From contig NC_135568.1 of NCBI RefSeq assembly GCF_964340395.1, forward strand, positions 15,462,276-15,526,275: a DNA stretch of 64,000 bases, written 5' to 3'. This stretch comes from Glandiceps talaboti (Eukaryota > Hemichordata > Enteropneusta > Spengelidae). Positions 18,881-30,400 of the stretch are shown in pieces. How positions within the stretch are numbered: the stretch's first letter is position 1; each line of letters starts with the position of its first letter. The notes under the pieces are model-generated. The model ran no database searches. It was not told the origin of the DNA and saw only the letters and a list, made by a program, of their open reading frames with translations. The translations under genes and the position numbers were made by a program.

Positions 18881-21800
18881 ATATTTTCAATCAATTTCTA
18901 TAGATTAATTGTTAGACTAATTACTCCTGGTCTTGTAATAAAAAAAATAATAACACCAATCAATGGATATTGCTTGTTACAGCAGATAGTCACCTTACAT
19001 ATGCATCATAACATATACAAATACTTGTAATACTTACCTATGAGAACAAGTCTTGACTTTGGTAATGATGGCCATTCAAACATTGTGTACAGAATCTCTT
19101 GATTTTTACTGTCTAGTTGGTCAATCTCATCAAGGATAAGAAGTCTATAGAAATAAATATGATATACAAATATTTTTGAAGATGCATACTAAATAAACAA
19201 GTACCATAAATATACAATGTGACATGTCCCAAAGATTTTTATCGATGAAAAACAACAAATTTTGAGAAAATATGCTTATGTTAAAGCTACAAAATAAAAC
19301 TTGGTGCCTGAATACAGGCAGGGTTCATTCCAGGTCTTTCTCAAGTAGTGGGTTCCATTCTATGATTTCTTAGATGCCTCATCTGCTATAAATAGGGGTC
19401 GGATTGAGATGATGCTCATTATGCTAAATGACTCTGACTGTGAACATGCTCAAAGAGCTCAAATTGCACCCATAAAACTGACATTTTAAAGAGTATTACA
19501 TATTTTGTATCTCCTAATTATGACTACAGTATTATGAACATACAGGAAAGAAATGTGTCACTGTATTTTTAAAAACAGTTGTGTTTTGGGATGGTAATAG
19601 TAAAATTGTTGGCTTGATACACTTTGGGAAGTGTGGAGACATTGACCTGGGGTTGAAAATTAGCTTTTTAAAACAAATAAATGTATTGTTTATTGGTACT
19701 ATCTAGAGAGTATAACCATAGACAATGTCTACAGTATAACTCATTCTTTAAAATCTATTTTCACACCTTTCCAACATTTAGGAACTTCCTTTGAGAAAAC
19801 GGCCTGCCGCCCAAAACATTAGTAAATGACAAATTACAACCCATAACACCAAAGTAAAGTGTTTTCTGTATGTACCACAATCATTTATAGCATCCATATC
19901 AAGTGTACAAGTATACTGTTTCATTTGCTAATTGACCACATTAGAAAGGCCACATGCTAGGCTTATTGTAAATAAACCAACTGAAACAGTATACTTTTAC
20001 ACTTGATATAAATGCAATTAAATGAGTGTAACACATAGAGAAAGTGCTTTACTTCAATGTTACTCATATCAGCAAATGAAACAGTATACTTTTACACTTG
20101 ATATGAATGCTATAAATGAGTGTAACGCAGAGAAAGTGCTTTACTTCAATGTTACTCGTATTAGCAAATGAAAAAGTATACTTTTACACTTGCATATGAA
20201 TGTTATAAATGAATGTTACTTGTTGCAATTACATGGAGAGTATCATAACTTATTCTCATTGTTACTCACACAGGAGGTCCTGATGATGAGAACTTCTTCT
20301 CCAAATACTTGACAGCGTCTTTACTGTTGGATTTGTACGTCGCATTGTCACTCAGCTGACTAATAACTTTATTGTAAATGGCAGTACTATTCTTGATTGA
20401 CATACAGTTGACAAAGATTACCTTGATATCGGCAAATTCACTCTGAAATAAAACAAAGAACGCATAATTTGAAACAGACCATAGAAAATTAAAAATTGTA
20501 ATTCTAACAGAATAAAAATCGTGGTTAAATATTTCTACTTCAACTATTATTATGCCACGGGACAGGTAGTATGAAATAAGTGAATGAATGAATGACTTGT
20601 TCCAATCAAATTTGTTCCATTGACAAAACAATCACTTAGTTAAATATTGTCACACCATCACATTTTTCACAAAAATTCAGGTTTTATATAATATGAGGAC
20701 CATTTTATGCAGCATGCAAACTTGCATCCAGCAAGTTATCAAGCAATGCCCCTTGAACAAGGTAGCAGAGTACGATGTAACTAAGACCTCTTGTAAATAT
20801 CTCACTCGCTCTTGATTATCAGATATGTAGATGTTAATTACACCACGGTCCAAAGTCAAGGTCCCATATATATAAACATATATCAAAAATACAGTTTTAG
20901 TTTTAGTCTTTGCTAGGTTGCCGATAGTCTCTGTACATAGTAAATGCTTGGACAGACTCAGTAGACACAAACTACTGTTCATAAAATTCTACATCACTAT
21001 CTTCAGGAGGGCTGAATATCTTCTTATAGTCCAACCAAAGGCAATGAATCAGAAAGTAGTCATCAATTTCCAGACCTTTGTAATAATCCTAGAAAGAATA
21101 TGTTGATAGTACTTACCCTGTTGTTTTCTATAATTTGCATCAATGTTGCTGTCTTCCCAGTTCCTGGTGCTCCTGATATGTACAGACTTCCAGGTTTCTG
21201 TTTTCCGACATGACGACGTAGGAAATCTGTTACAACTTTGATTTCAGTCTCTCTACAGAGTAGATTGTCAGGCATTGATGTATGTAAAGCTCTTTTGACT
21301 CGCTGGTAACATTCACCTATAAAAAACAATAAAATAAACTTAATGATGTGCTCAGGTTTGGGAACTCCAGCTAGTTACAGAGCAGGGAAACAAGGTAAAC
21401 CTTGCACTGATTTCTTTTTCTTGTATCCTAATTTGGGTGGGAACCCTCATAAAATACATTTTTTGTAAATGTTACCCATTTACAGAAATAATGCATTCAC
21501 CCTCACTCTATATTTTACAACAAGTCATTGAGAATGACATAGTCCCCGCTATGATTGGGTTTACTGCACCAACAAAATGGCTGCCAGGCAGCCATATTGG
21601 ATTGTATCACTGGCTCAGACTATACACAATTATATGAACTTTATCTGTTGGAATGCAAGATATTCCATACTTCCTTAAAGCATCTACAAAAGGCTGTTGC
21701 AATATTGAGTACAGGAAAGCAATAGAATGTGATAAAAAGCTGGGGTTTTAATTATGAAGAACTACGGATAAGGGAACACCAAATTTTTGTGTCACAAGAA

Positions 21801-23768
21801 ATTGTTATGTTATGGCATCAGTGGTGCATCGGATTGGCAAGTTAAAGGGCACACTACCTAACATGTGCATGAGATTAATTTTATTGGCGTACCCTTCTAT
21901 CACTGAAGCTGTAAATTAGAGATTTTTAGGTTGGCAAGTTGGTAAAATCTACTGAGTCACACTTTCTGTTACCAGGGTTTCTGCACCCGTAAATATTTTT
22001 AAAAAAAATATTGTTTAAAAGTATAGCTTACCTTCTTGCCTTTGTAACCGTAGTGGTTTATGTTTCTTGGTTGGTGAGGGTGAGTTCAATCTCTTGGATG
22101 GTGATGACAGTATGGTTTCCACTTTCCTTGGCGACGGATATTGTAATTTCTTCTTCGGGGAGGGTAGTATCATCACAGGCAAATGACCAGAACTAGAAAA
22201 TGTCTTGACAGTTTTTACAGGTGTAGTATTGATATCATAGTCTATCCTAGACATACCACATGGTAACTTTACTGGTGACACATTGCTGACTGGAGATATT
22301 CTAACAGAACACTTCTTGACAATAATGTCTTCAGTTGATATATTTTCTTTACATTTTATTTTCCTTGGACTACATTTTGGAGTTGTGGGTAGCTGATTTT
22401 CTTCTTTTTCTGCAAATAAACAATATATTATAACACATTAGTGTATTTTTTTCTTTAAAAAATAACAAGATTCAAAAACATTTTTAAAAAAAAGACATGG
22501 AAAGAATGAGTTGTGCAAATGCATTACTTTTGTTAACTACACCAATGGGCTCATCAGCTTTTCTATAATAATGGGACTATGCATGGAGAGAACCCCCTCC
22601 TGTAAAAATTAACACATGCATGTTTTGTATAGAACAAACTGTTAAACTGTAACACACATGGATTGGAAGATCTTTTACATGAGTATCAAGGGTCTCATGA
22701 CTCTCATTTCATTCTGACATTCATACTTCTTTGTCATAAAATTTAAGTAATACCATACATGGACTGTATTTGAGCCTATCCTTAAAAGATGATACTTGGG
22801 TCACACCTCAAAATGAATGTTAATATCAGCTCAGCTGTTTTGATAAAGTAAAAGTATGTATCCTGTCCTGCACTCCTATAATACTTTCTTGTTTAAGACA
22901 TATGTAATCACCATGGTAACATAGACTCTTGTATGTTATACAATTTTAATTAATCTAAGTAAGCCTGGTATAACATCAAATGAAGATAGATTGATAATGA
23001 CACAAAAAATGGCATTGGCAATGACCTATGTAAACTACTAGTAGTACCACTATAATAACCATATTAATTACAATGTTACAACTTAAAATAGTGCAACAAA
23101 TCTACCATAATTTAGCACTGATCAGAAGTCCCCTTGATATATGTTTCAGTTTTTTTCACTATTAAATTTCTGCCTCCGTTAATATTGTTTGTAAACTCCC
23201 TTTACTACTTATAGAATGTACACATGTAACAATAGACCCACACATTCCTTCACACATACAGCTGCAGCTGGTCCATATTGCGTTGGCCTTGACAAAGCTT
23301 TTGTTTGGTTTCTGTATGTGTGCAGCAGGGACGCCTTGTACACATTCCCGCCATTCACAATTCTAATTTTTTTAAAAATATTTACTGCGAATACGATGAT
23401 GGGAAAATATTCTCGCAAGAAAATATATACGCATAAATTAGTTGTAAATTAGATTAAATTAAGTTTCGCAACAATATTACACTATACACAAACCATGTTA
23501 TAGCCTATCCTAGCGTTTGCAGCTAAACTTGCCCAGACGTGAATAATTGCTATGTGGACGTGCGGACTAAAGAGAGATCGGATATCATCCATGAATGGCG
23601 ATATGTATTACCTTTTGCTTGACGCCTTTTTCGTCGACTTGACACCACGTCACTTGCAGTTGCAGGATCGCTGCAGTCTTTCACCCTTGTCGATCGTTTC
23701 CCCTCAGCTTTTGACTGCGATCGAGTCTTGCGACATTGAAATTGTATCGTTGTTTGCCGCGAAGACAT
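14485..23768 (-). CDS. CDC6: Cell division control protein 6 (replication licensing AAA+ ATPase), 11 exons
   Basis: Exons in transcript order (plus coordinates): 23612-23768, 22032-22409, 21117-21316, 20270-20442, 19038-19144, 18322-18461, 17881-17987, 17397-17461, 16433-16656, 15434-15574, 14485-14583. Total 1791 nt, 596 aa (human 560). Seen: a basic, disordered N-terminus with a KEN degron at 73-75 and many SP-K/R CDK sites (SPRK, SPVK, SPKK, SPSK, SPTK); Walker A GAPGTGKT at 227-234; Walker B LLILDE at 304-309; sensor-1 Asn in GIAN at 339-342; sensor-2 Arg414 in GDMRKALD; and a C-terminal winged helix with VDQSEFLSL and the ending [12 protein letters not shown]. Known: CDC6 works with ORC and CDT1 to load MCM2-7 in G1; the CDK sites and KEN box fit phosphorylation and APC/C control. 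It is divergently paired with CWC22. Its final exon lies at the edge of a minisatellite that appears to be made from that exon. Intron 10 is about 0.85 kb with no extra exon that keeps frame. Confidence 0.95.
17644..17835 (+). mobile_element. SINE-like element copy 2, in CDC6 intron 7
   Basis: Shares with the element at 181-505 the blocks CAGTCAACCCAG, GGTTGCAA, a CTCC...GGAG hairpin and GTAAAGGGCTGTTATG. Orientation is opposite to CDC6. It lies just outside exon 7. The tRNA-like head is missing or very diverged. Confidence 0.55.
18509..18574. repeat. TA microsatellite in CDC6 intron 5
   Basis: Pure AT/TA run of 66 bp, about 50 bp before the exon 6 acceptor (transcript orientation). Confidence 0.95.
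18789..18878. repeat. GA microsatellite in CDC6 intron 5
   Basis: Pure GA on the plus strand, so CU in the CDC6 transcript. Confidence 0.95.
19837..20220. mobile_element. Palindromic MITE, family B copy 1, in CDC6 intron 4
   Basis: A left arm (AAAGTAAAGTG ... AGTATACTGTTTCATTTGC) and a right arm that is its inverse (GAAACAGTATACTTTTACAC ... GTGCTTTACTTCAATGTTAC) flank a short centre. Two further tandem copies of the right arm follow to about 20220. The same element occurs at 59437-59660 and in part at 28874-28970. Confidence 0.75.
21690..21853. mobile_element. hAT-type MITE, family C, degenerate copy in CDC6 intron 2
   Basis: Matches the intact copy at 32020-32190 in AAGGGAACACCAAATTT, CACAAGAAATTGT, GCATCAGTGGTGCATC and the end AAAGGGCACACT. 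The left terminal repeat is not recognisable. Confidence 0.6.
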
Positions 23769-24005
23769 GACGGATTGATATCGATCGCTGAGACTTTTAA
23801 ATTTTTCGTGAAATATAGCAAATTACACTTCAGATGTACTGCCCGAAGTTAATCGCAGGCCTGCAAACAGTTGAATAACGCTCTGATGCGCTACAGGGTT
23901 GGTAAAATTGAAATCGCAACAGAAAAGGTGTAAAATATGTGAGAGAACGTAACAATAGCTGTTGGAGTTGCCGGCGATTGCGATAATGGCTCATTCAGAT
24001 GAAAC

Positions 24006-24073
24006 TCCCGCCAACTTTAGTGACGCTTTAAAACAGCCCATTCTGATTGGCTCTTTGACATAAGGCGCGAAAA
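24006..24073 (-). promoter_or_regulatory. E2F - CCAAT - E2F cluster upstream of CDC6
   Basis: Read on the CDC6 strand: TTTTCGCGCC (24064-24073) fits the E2F consensus TTTSSCGC; GAGCCAATCAG (24043-24053) is an NF-Y type CCAAT box; TTGGCGGGA (24006-24014) is a second E2F site. They lie about 240-305 bp upstream of the CDC6 ATG. Human CDC6 is a known E2F target with paired E2F sites, so the layout is expected on functional grounds. Factor binding is inferred. Confidence 0.7.
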
Positions 24074-24324
24074 GGCCATGCTGACACTGTTGCTGACACA
24101 AATGCAAAGATAAACAACAACACAAAATGGAATAATTTTCTGATATAATGAACGTTAAAAATTATCTTATAACCTAAGGATAAGTTCATATATCGTCAAA
24201 ATATATTCTTGGCGAAAATGATGTACAATATTTAAAAAAATAATAACAATAACCTTTCAACTCTCAAGTCTCGTACAATTGCATAATCTCGCGTATTACG
24301 ACACTTCAGACGTTGATCATTCGT

Positions 24325-24333
24325 CGCCATTTT
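24325..24333 (+). promoter_or_regulatory. YY1-like site near the CWC22 start
   Basis: CGCCATTTT is the complement of the YY1 core AAAATGGCG and lies 86 bp before the CWC22 ATG, a usual place for YY1 sites in TATA-less housekeeping promoters. Confidence 0.5.
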
Positions 24334-24418
24334 CTGTGTGAGAACGGCCACGGCGAAAAGAAACGTGTAAAATTGGATTACCCATCCTCACTTCAGACGA
24401 ACCAGATCTTTTTCAAAT

Positions 24419-27400
24419 ATGTCAGATAGGTATTTTGGCATTTGTTTTATTTTTAGACTATAGAAATACACAGATTAATGACTAAGCCATGGAAAAACGG
24501 GCCCTTGTTCAAAAGAAGTCGGAAGTGAAAATGTAATGTTATTTTTACAGGGGCAATTGTTATGTCCTTGGCTTGGGTCGCGTCGGGCTGTGGTTAGCAT
24601 ATGGGTATTGTTACGTGTAGCTCACAAAGTATAAGGGATGTCAGACCTCTAAGATTCTTGCATTGATGCGAAACCACAGCCTTTTGAGAGAAGCGAAATA
24701 GCTTGCATATCAACTTGGTTGGCGAGGGGTGATGGTGGCGTTTGAATGTCTCCACTCCTCTCTCTGCGCACATGTGCTAAAGTCAAAACTCGCACACCAC
24801 TCTAGAAAAATGTACAATGGAAGCCATCTGTGAAATACAGTGTCAGCAATATTAATGTTACGTCCATGGGTAGTCCTGCCTGCAAACAGAGTAAGTCAGG
24901 ACCCGATTTTGAATCTCAACTGAGGAACAGTGTCACTCTGTCGCGTCCAGCTAGGGACAAGGAAGGGCAGTGTCAGAATCGGTGTTGTCTAGAGAAAACA
25001 CAATATCAGAATCGAGTCCCGACTTACTGTACGTACTCTTGCTCCAAACAAGACTATCCATGCTGTTAAAATTAACTTTGGTTGTTTTATTTTGCAATTT
25101 AGTGAAAGTGATAGTGGTAGCAGCAACAAAGAGGACCCTGCAATTGGTCCACCCATGCCCATTACCCCCGATACCAGTAGTAGCAGTGATACCAGTGACA
25201 GTGAAGACCATGGGGACAGTCCTAGATACATCAGAACAGAAACACACCGACCAGACCCAGACGAATCCAAGAAAAGATGGCGAGGCAGTAGTGATGAGGA
25301 AGGCACTGACCACCCACCTAAATCCCAAAAAGTTGATAAAGAGGGAAGAAGGGAGAGAAGTGATGATCTAACTCGAAGCCATCATGGAGAGGAAAGAAGT
25401 TCATCTAGAGGAAGACAAAGAGAAAGATCTAAAAATGATGACAAGAGTGGGGAAGAAAGTACTGATAGTGAGGAGAAGTATGGAAAGAGAGGTGTAAGAA
25501 GTGTGGTACAGAGTGTGGTACAACGAAGTAATGGTAGATCAAGAAAATCCTCTTCACCAAGGTAAGTTATTGTAGCTTTACATTGTAGTGTATATCTAAG
25601 GACATGCTACTACTTTTCATTGCTCTTTTTCACCTCACAAACTTTGAAAAGATGCATTATTATTATTGGGGAAAATATAGTTTAAATAGGCTGATTATCA
25701 GTATGCTATTGATACATATATAGCTAAATTTATTTTTACCAGAATACCTACATGTGCCATCTTGATTCTTAGACTCTGTTATCTTGTTCTAAAGACACGC
25801 AAGTTTCAGAAGTATGTATGTATGCATGCATGTATGTATGCATGTTTGTATGTATGTATGTATGTATGTATGTATGTATGTATGTATGTATGTATGCGTG
25901 CGTGCGTGCGTGCGTGTATGTATGTATGTATGTATGTATGTATGTATGTATGAATGAATGTATGTGTACATGTGTGTGTGTGTGTGTTTTGGATGGGTTT
26001 TGGATGGGTAGGTGGGTGGTAGTGAGGTGTAATTACTGAAACTCTACAAGAAGTGTATTAAATCATTCATTCACTTTAAAGGCACAAAAGTTAATCCCAT
26101 ATTCTCATATTAAGTGCTATTGTATCAGTGACAGTGAGTGTGGCCATGAGGCTTAGATAGGATCATTACTTTGTTGAAGTCTAAATTTTCTATGCTTGGC
26201 CAAATTTTAATCCATGAGCCTTGAACATAGTGCCACAGTAGACTCTTTGATTCAACAGGTTATTTTGCTGTGACTGACTGACTTCAATTGACATTTTTTT
26301 CTTCATAGAAGAAAGGAAGACAGATATCAAAGTTCAAGGTACGACAGAGGTGATGACAGATCCCGATACAGAGATGGTGACAGACAGAGAGATAGAGATG
26401 GTTACAGTGATAGGTCAAGAGATAGAGGTAGAGACAGAGAGAGGAGTGAGAGGGACAGGTAAGGAAACATTAAAAAGTGGAGCTGGCCAAACATGTGGTT
26501 GTTGTCAGCACCTTGACATCTGAATCTTGAATAATTAAGAGTAATGAATAGTAACGGCTTTTCAGTATGAGTTATGAGCAACATTGATCTGACTATTGCA
26601 TTTTTAAATGACAAAAAATTACCTTCCCATAGAGCAAGTCTTTATAGTGTTGCCCTTAGTGCATATTAAAGTGTATTTTCAACATAAAAATAAATAAATC
26701 TGAAGGTTACCAGCAGTTCGATTAAAATTTCGTTACTAATTACATGTACAAGTCACTTCGTCTATTTTCGTGTCTATGTACTTCCGGGTTGACATGAACA
26801 TGATACAGTCGGCCCAATAATTACTAAGAAATGACAAAACCGTTCGTATATTAAAGTTCGGGATTTTAATTTTTCAAACTGAATATCAATATCCACTACA
26901 CATTCAATAACTGGTTTCGTGTATTTAGAAATGTCACCAAAACACGACCTCGCAACACAGAACGTGGAACACGGAATCGTGTCACTGAAGACTTTGGAAT
27001 ACATTGTCACATTTTTTCCACTTTCCCTGTTTCTGTTACCTGGATTCTTCAACCTTAGCAAAAACACTGTATTTCATGTACACAACTTGTAATACCTGTA
27101 TTTCCAAAGATACTTAAGTTAACTATGAAATGCCTGTTGAGGTGCAAAATTTGTCAAAAATTCAAGCTGTTTTTGTACTCAATTACAAATTATAACAGGA
27201 ACCTGAATATCAAACATTGTTAACTTGACAATGATATTTGATAAGTACACGAAGTCATGAATATATTCAACAAGTGTCTGGAAATATTAATTGAAAAGTT
27301 ATCATATGCTGGTAATCTCACCTTTGAAGTCAAGAACAACCGTCATCGCTAACTTTATCTGATTTGTAAAATGCTTTTAAAATTTGATTTTTAGAGGTGA

Positions 27401-30400
27401 AAAGAGACGTGCTGATGTCGACAAGGATGGACAAGAAGACAAGGAAAACAAGACTACAGAGCCACCAACAAAGAAGAAGAAAGAGGGAGGGTTGTTGACA
27501 AGGACCGGTGGTGCCTACATTCCACCCGCTAAACTTCGCATGATGCAAGCTCAAATAACAGATAAATCAAGGTAAGGTAGAGTTTCATAGGTTGGGGGTT
27601 CAGAAGAAGTGAAGTGGAGGACTGGTGTCATCTTATTCTTATGTGGAGACTATTTATGACCAGCTTGGAACCTGTGAAACATGGAAGATTTAGGAGTGAC
27701 ACCCCTTGTGTTGGAAGGTTTTAGTGGCACCCTATCATGGAAGTTTTTAGTGTGACGCCCCCTGTCTTCGAAGTTTTTAGTGTGACACCCCCTGTTGTGG
27801 ATTTAGGTGTGACACCCCCTGTCTTGGAAGTTTTTAATGTGACACCCACTGTCAAGGTAAAGTGGACCAAGTATGGTATCAAAATCACGGCTGGTAACCC
27901 AGAGTTCAGGGAATGTAGGGACATACAGGGTAGGGTTTGTGTAGGTAGGTAGGTGAGTAAGTTTTAAAGCAGTGTCTGCCTTGGATTGGCTGATGTAAAA
28001 GATGAAGTAGATGATACACAGAGATGAAATCCATGCACAGGAAAAATTTTTCAACAATTTCATTAAAAAGCATTTCATTAAAGCTACACTAGCTGTACTT
28101 AGAGTATTGTTTTTTTTGGTCAGACAACTATCAATATATTTACTGAAAATTATTAAAATACCAATAATTGGATGTACATATTAATTTGGGGTTTGATTGT
28201 ATCCAGAAGTAGTACAGCAACAGGTTGAAATCATGATTATGTTGGAACCACTGATTTTAGGGTGTGGACCTAAAAATCACTTTGATTCGATATATTGTAC
28301 CATATTATGTGTACAGCTACAAAAATATATTTACACAAAGGTTATTCAACACTGCTTGGTGTGGGCGATATTTCAAGTAAGCCACACATCCAACAAAATG
28401 ATTTTTAAAAATGCTCCAGTTCCAGCTCGTGCAGCTTTAATTAAATTATGTGCTTGAATGAGTAGCAATCTACTATATCAACACTTTGTGCAAAGTTACA
28501 AAATACCAACGTTTTCTGTACTGGTAGAATCATCATCAGTGGAGTATATTGTAATGATATTTCTATTCTTATCAACAGTACTGAGTACCAAAGGATGGCA
28601 TGGGAAGCATTAAAGAAAAGTATGAATGGTTTGATTAACAAAGTCAATATTGGCAACATTGCCATTATTGTCAGGGAACTATTCCAGGAAAACATTGTCA
28701 GAGGAAGGTAAGGAATCAATCTTGGAATTGGTGATGTTGTGAACTTGATTAAAATGTAAGTGAACGTTGAATGTTGTTAGATTTGACCTTGTGGTACTCA
28801 AAGTTCACCCTGAACAAGATGGATCACTTACATGTAAGAAGAGATTGTGAAAGAAAATTTGGAAATAAATATACAACTCATAACACTGAAGTAAAGTATT
28901 TTTTCAATGCGCTAGACATGTTTATAGCAATTATATCAAGCGTAAAAGTATACTGTTTCATTTGCTAATACATGACATAACAAAGTATGGTGTTGAATGT
29001 TGAGGAGAAATGATAACACTTTAACCATTTCATGACTAGAGACGAGTTTTAAATAATATGGGGACCCAATTTATATGAATATTTTCATATTTAAAATAAT
29101 ATTACTTTATTAGGAAGTAACATATCTTTAATTCTAGTCTAAAATGAAGTTGATATATGCCAAAAACTTACATAAAACAAGAATTTTGTCCAAACAATTT
29201 TGGCGGGAATGTATTCAGTATTGAAGGGGAGACTCATAATTAAATCCCAAGTTTTTAGATCAGGGTTATCCTATCAGTGAAGTACTGAGAATTAGATGGG
29301 ATTATACTTTAGTTCTGGACTAAGTTATTCTATACCACTGCCAACATATTCTTCACTCTCCAATTTTAATCATTTTCTGACCTTAGCTTTGAATTTATAT
29401 TACATTATTCCCACCCCATAGTCTCAATCAACGCTAAGCTAAGTCTGAGATCATGAGTCACGTCTTTTAAGTTTGAATATTTCAACTTGATGTTGATAAG
29501 TATTACTTGTTTGTTATGCAGAGGTCCTCTAGCAAGATCTATCCTTCAAGCCCAAGTGGCATCACCAACATTTACCCATGTATATGCAGCACTTATGTCA
29601 ATCATTAACACCAAGGTATGTATGACAATTACTAGAACCCTGGCAGTCATGTTTTAGTAGTTACTTGCTAGAATGAACGATCATGTACTCAAGTGAGCAG
29701 GAAAGGCTGTCAATATCTTTCAATTTTGCTTGTGTAGTTGGCTGGCTGTCAGGCAAACATGATATTAACCAATATTCCTGCCACAGCCTACTAAGAATTG
29801 TGTGTCAGGGACTTGGCCTAATCCCCGTATTTGTTAGTTTAGGTACTCCAGAAACTGGCGATTGGGTTAGTATTCAAATCTAGAATTGTATGGATTGGTA
29901 ATATTATTCACACCTAGAATTACTTAGTAAGTTGGATGAGCCGTTGCCATGTGAAATGGTAATATACAAGATACATACCAGGAAGTTGTATTCTGAGTAC
30001 GAGTGAAATTGTTTCCATCAGTGATTCCCTCGTCCTGTGTATTTGCACTGATTTATTCATATTCACATCACATGGTAATACCACTGATGTCACTGGGAAT
30101 AGTGAGCACATTGGTAGCATGTTTTCTGGCCAACAAATTCATGAAAGTAAAATATCGAATTTGTTAACTGTGACATAGTCAAGATCAACCAGTGAAGGTT
30201 CTAAGCTATTATTGTATAAGTACCAGAAATTACTTGCACCTGTGTGCCTCACTACTACAAAATGTACTTCAGTGCAATACCACAAACATCATTGCATACC
30301 TGTGTGCAAATGACGGTGCATACCTATATGCAAATGACGATGCATACCTGTGTGCAAATAATGGTGCAATCATTCCTTACTCAAGAATCGCGTGATTGCA

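Larger units (their letters stand above)
23769..24418. promoter_or_regulatory. Bidirectional promoter between CDC6 and CWC22
   Basis: The two start codons are 650 bp apart in divergent orientation. Both genes are needed in dividing cells, which fits a shared promoter. The half near CDC6 carries cell-cycle motifs and the half near CWC22 a YY1-type site (entered separately). No TATA box at a convincing position. Confidence 0.7.
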
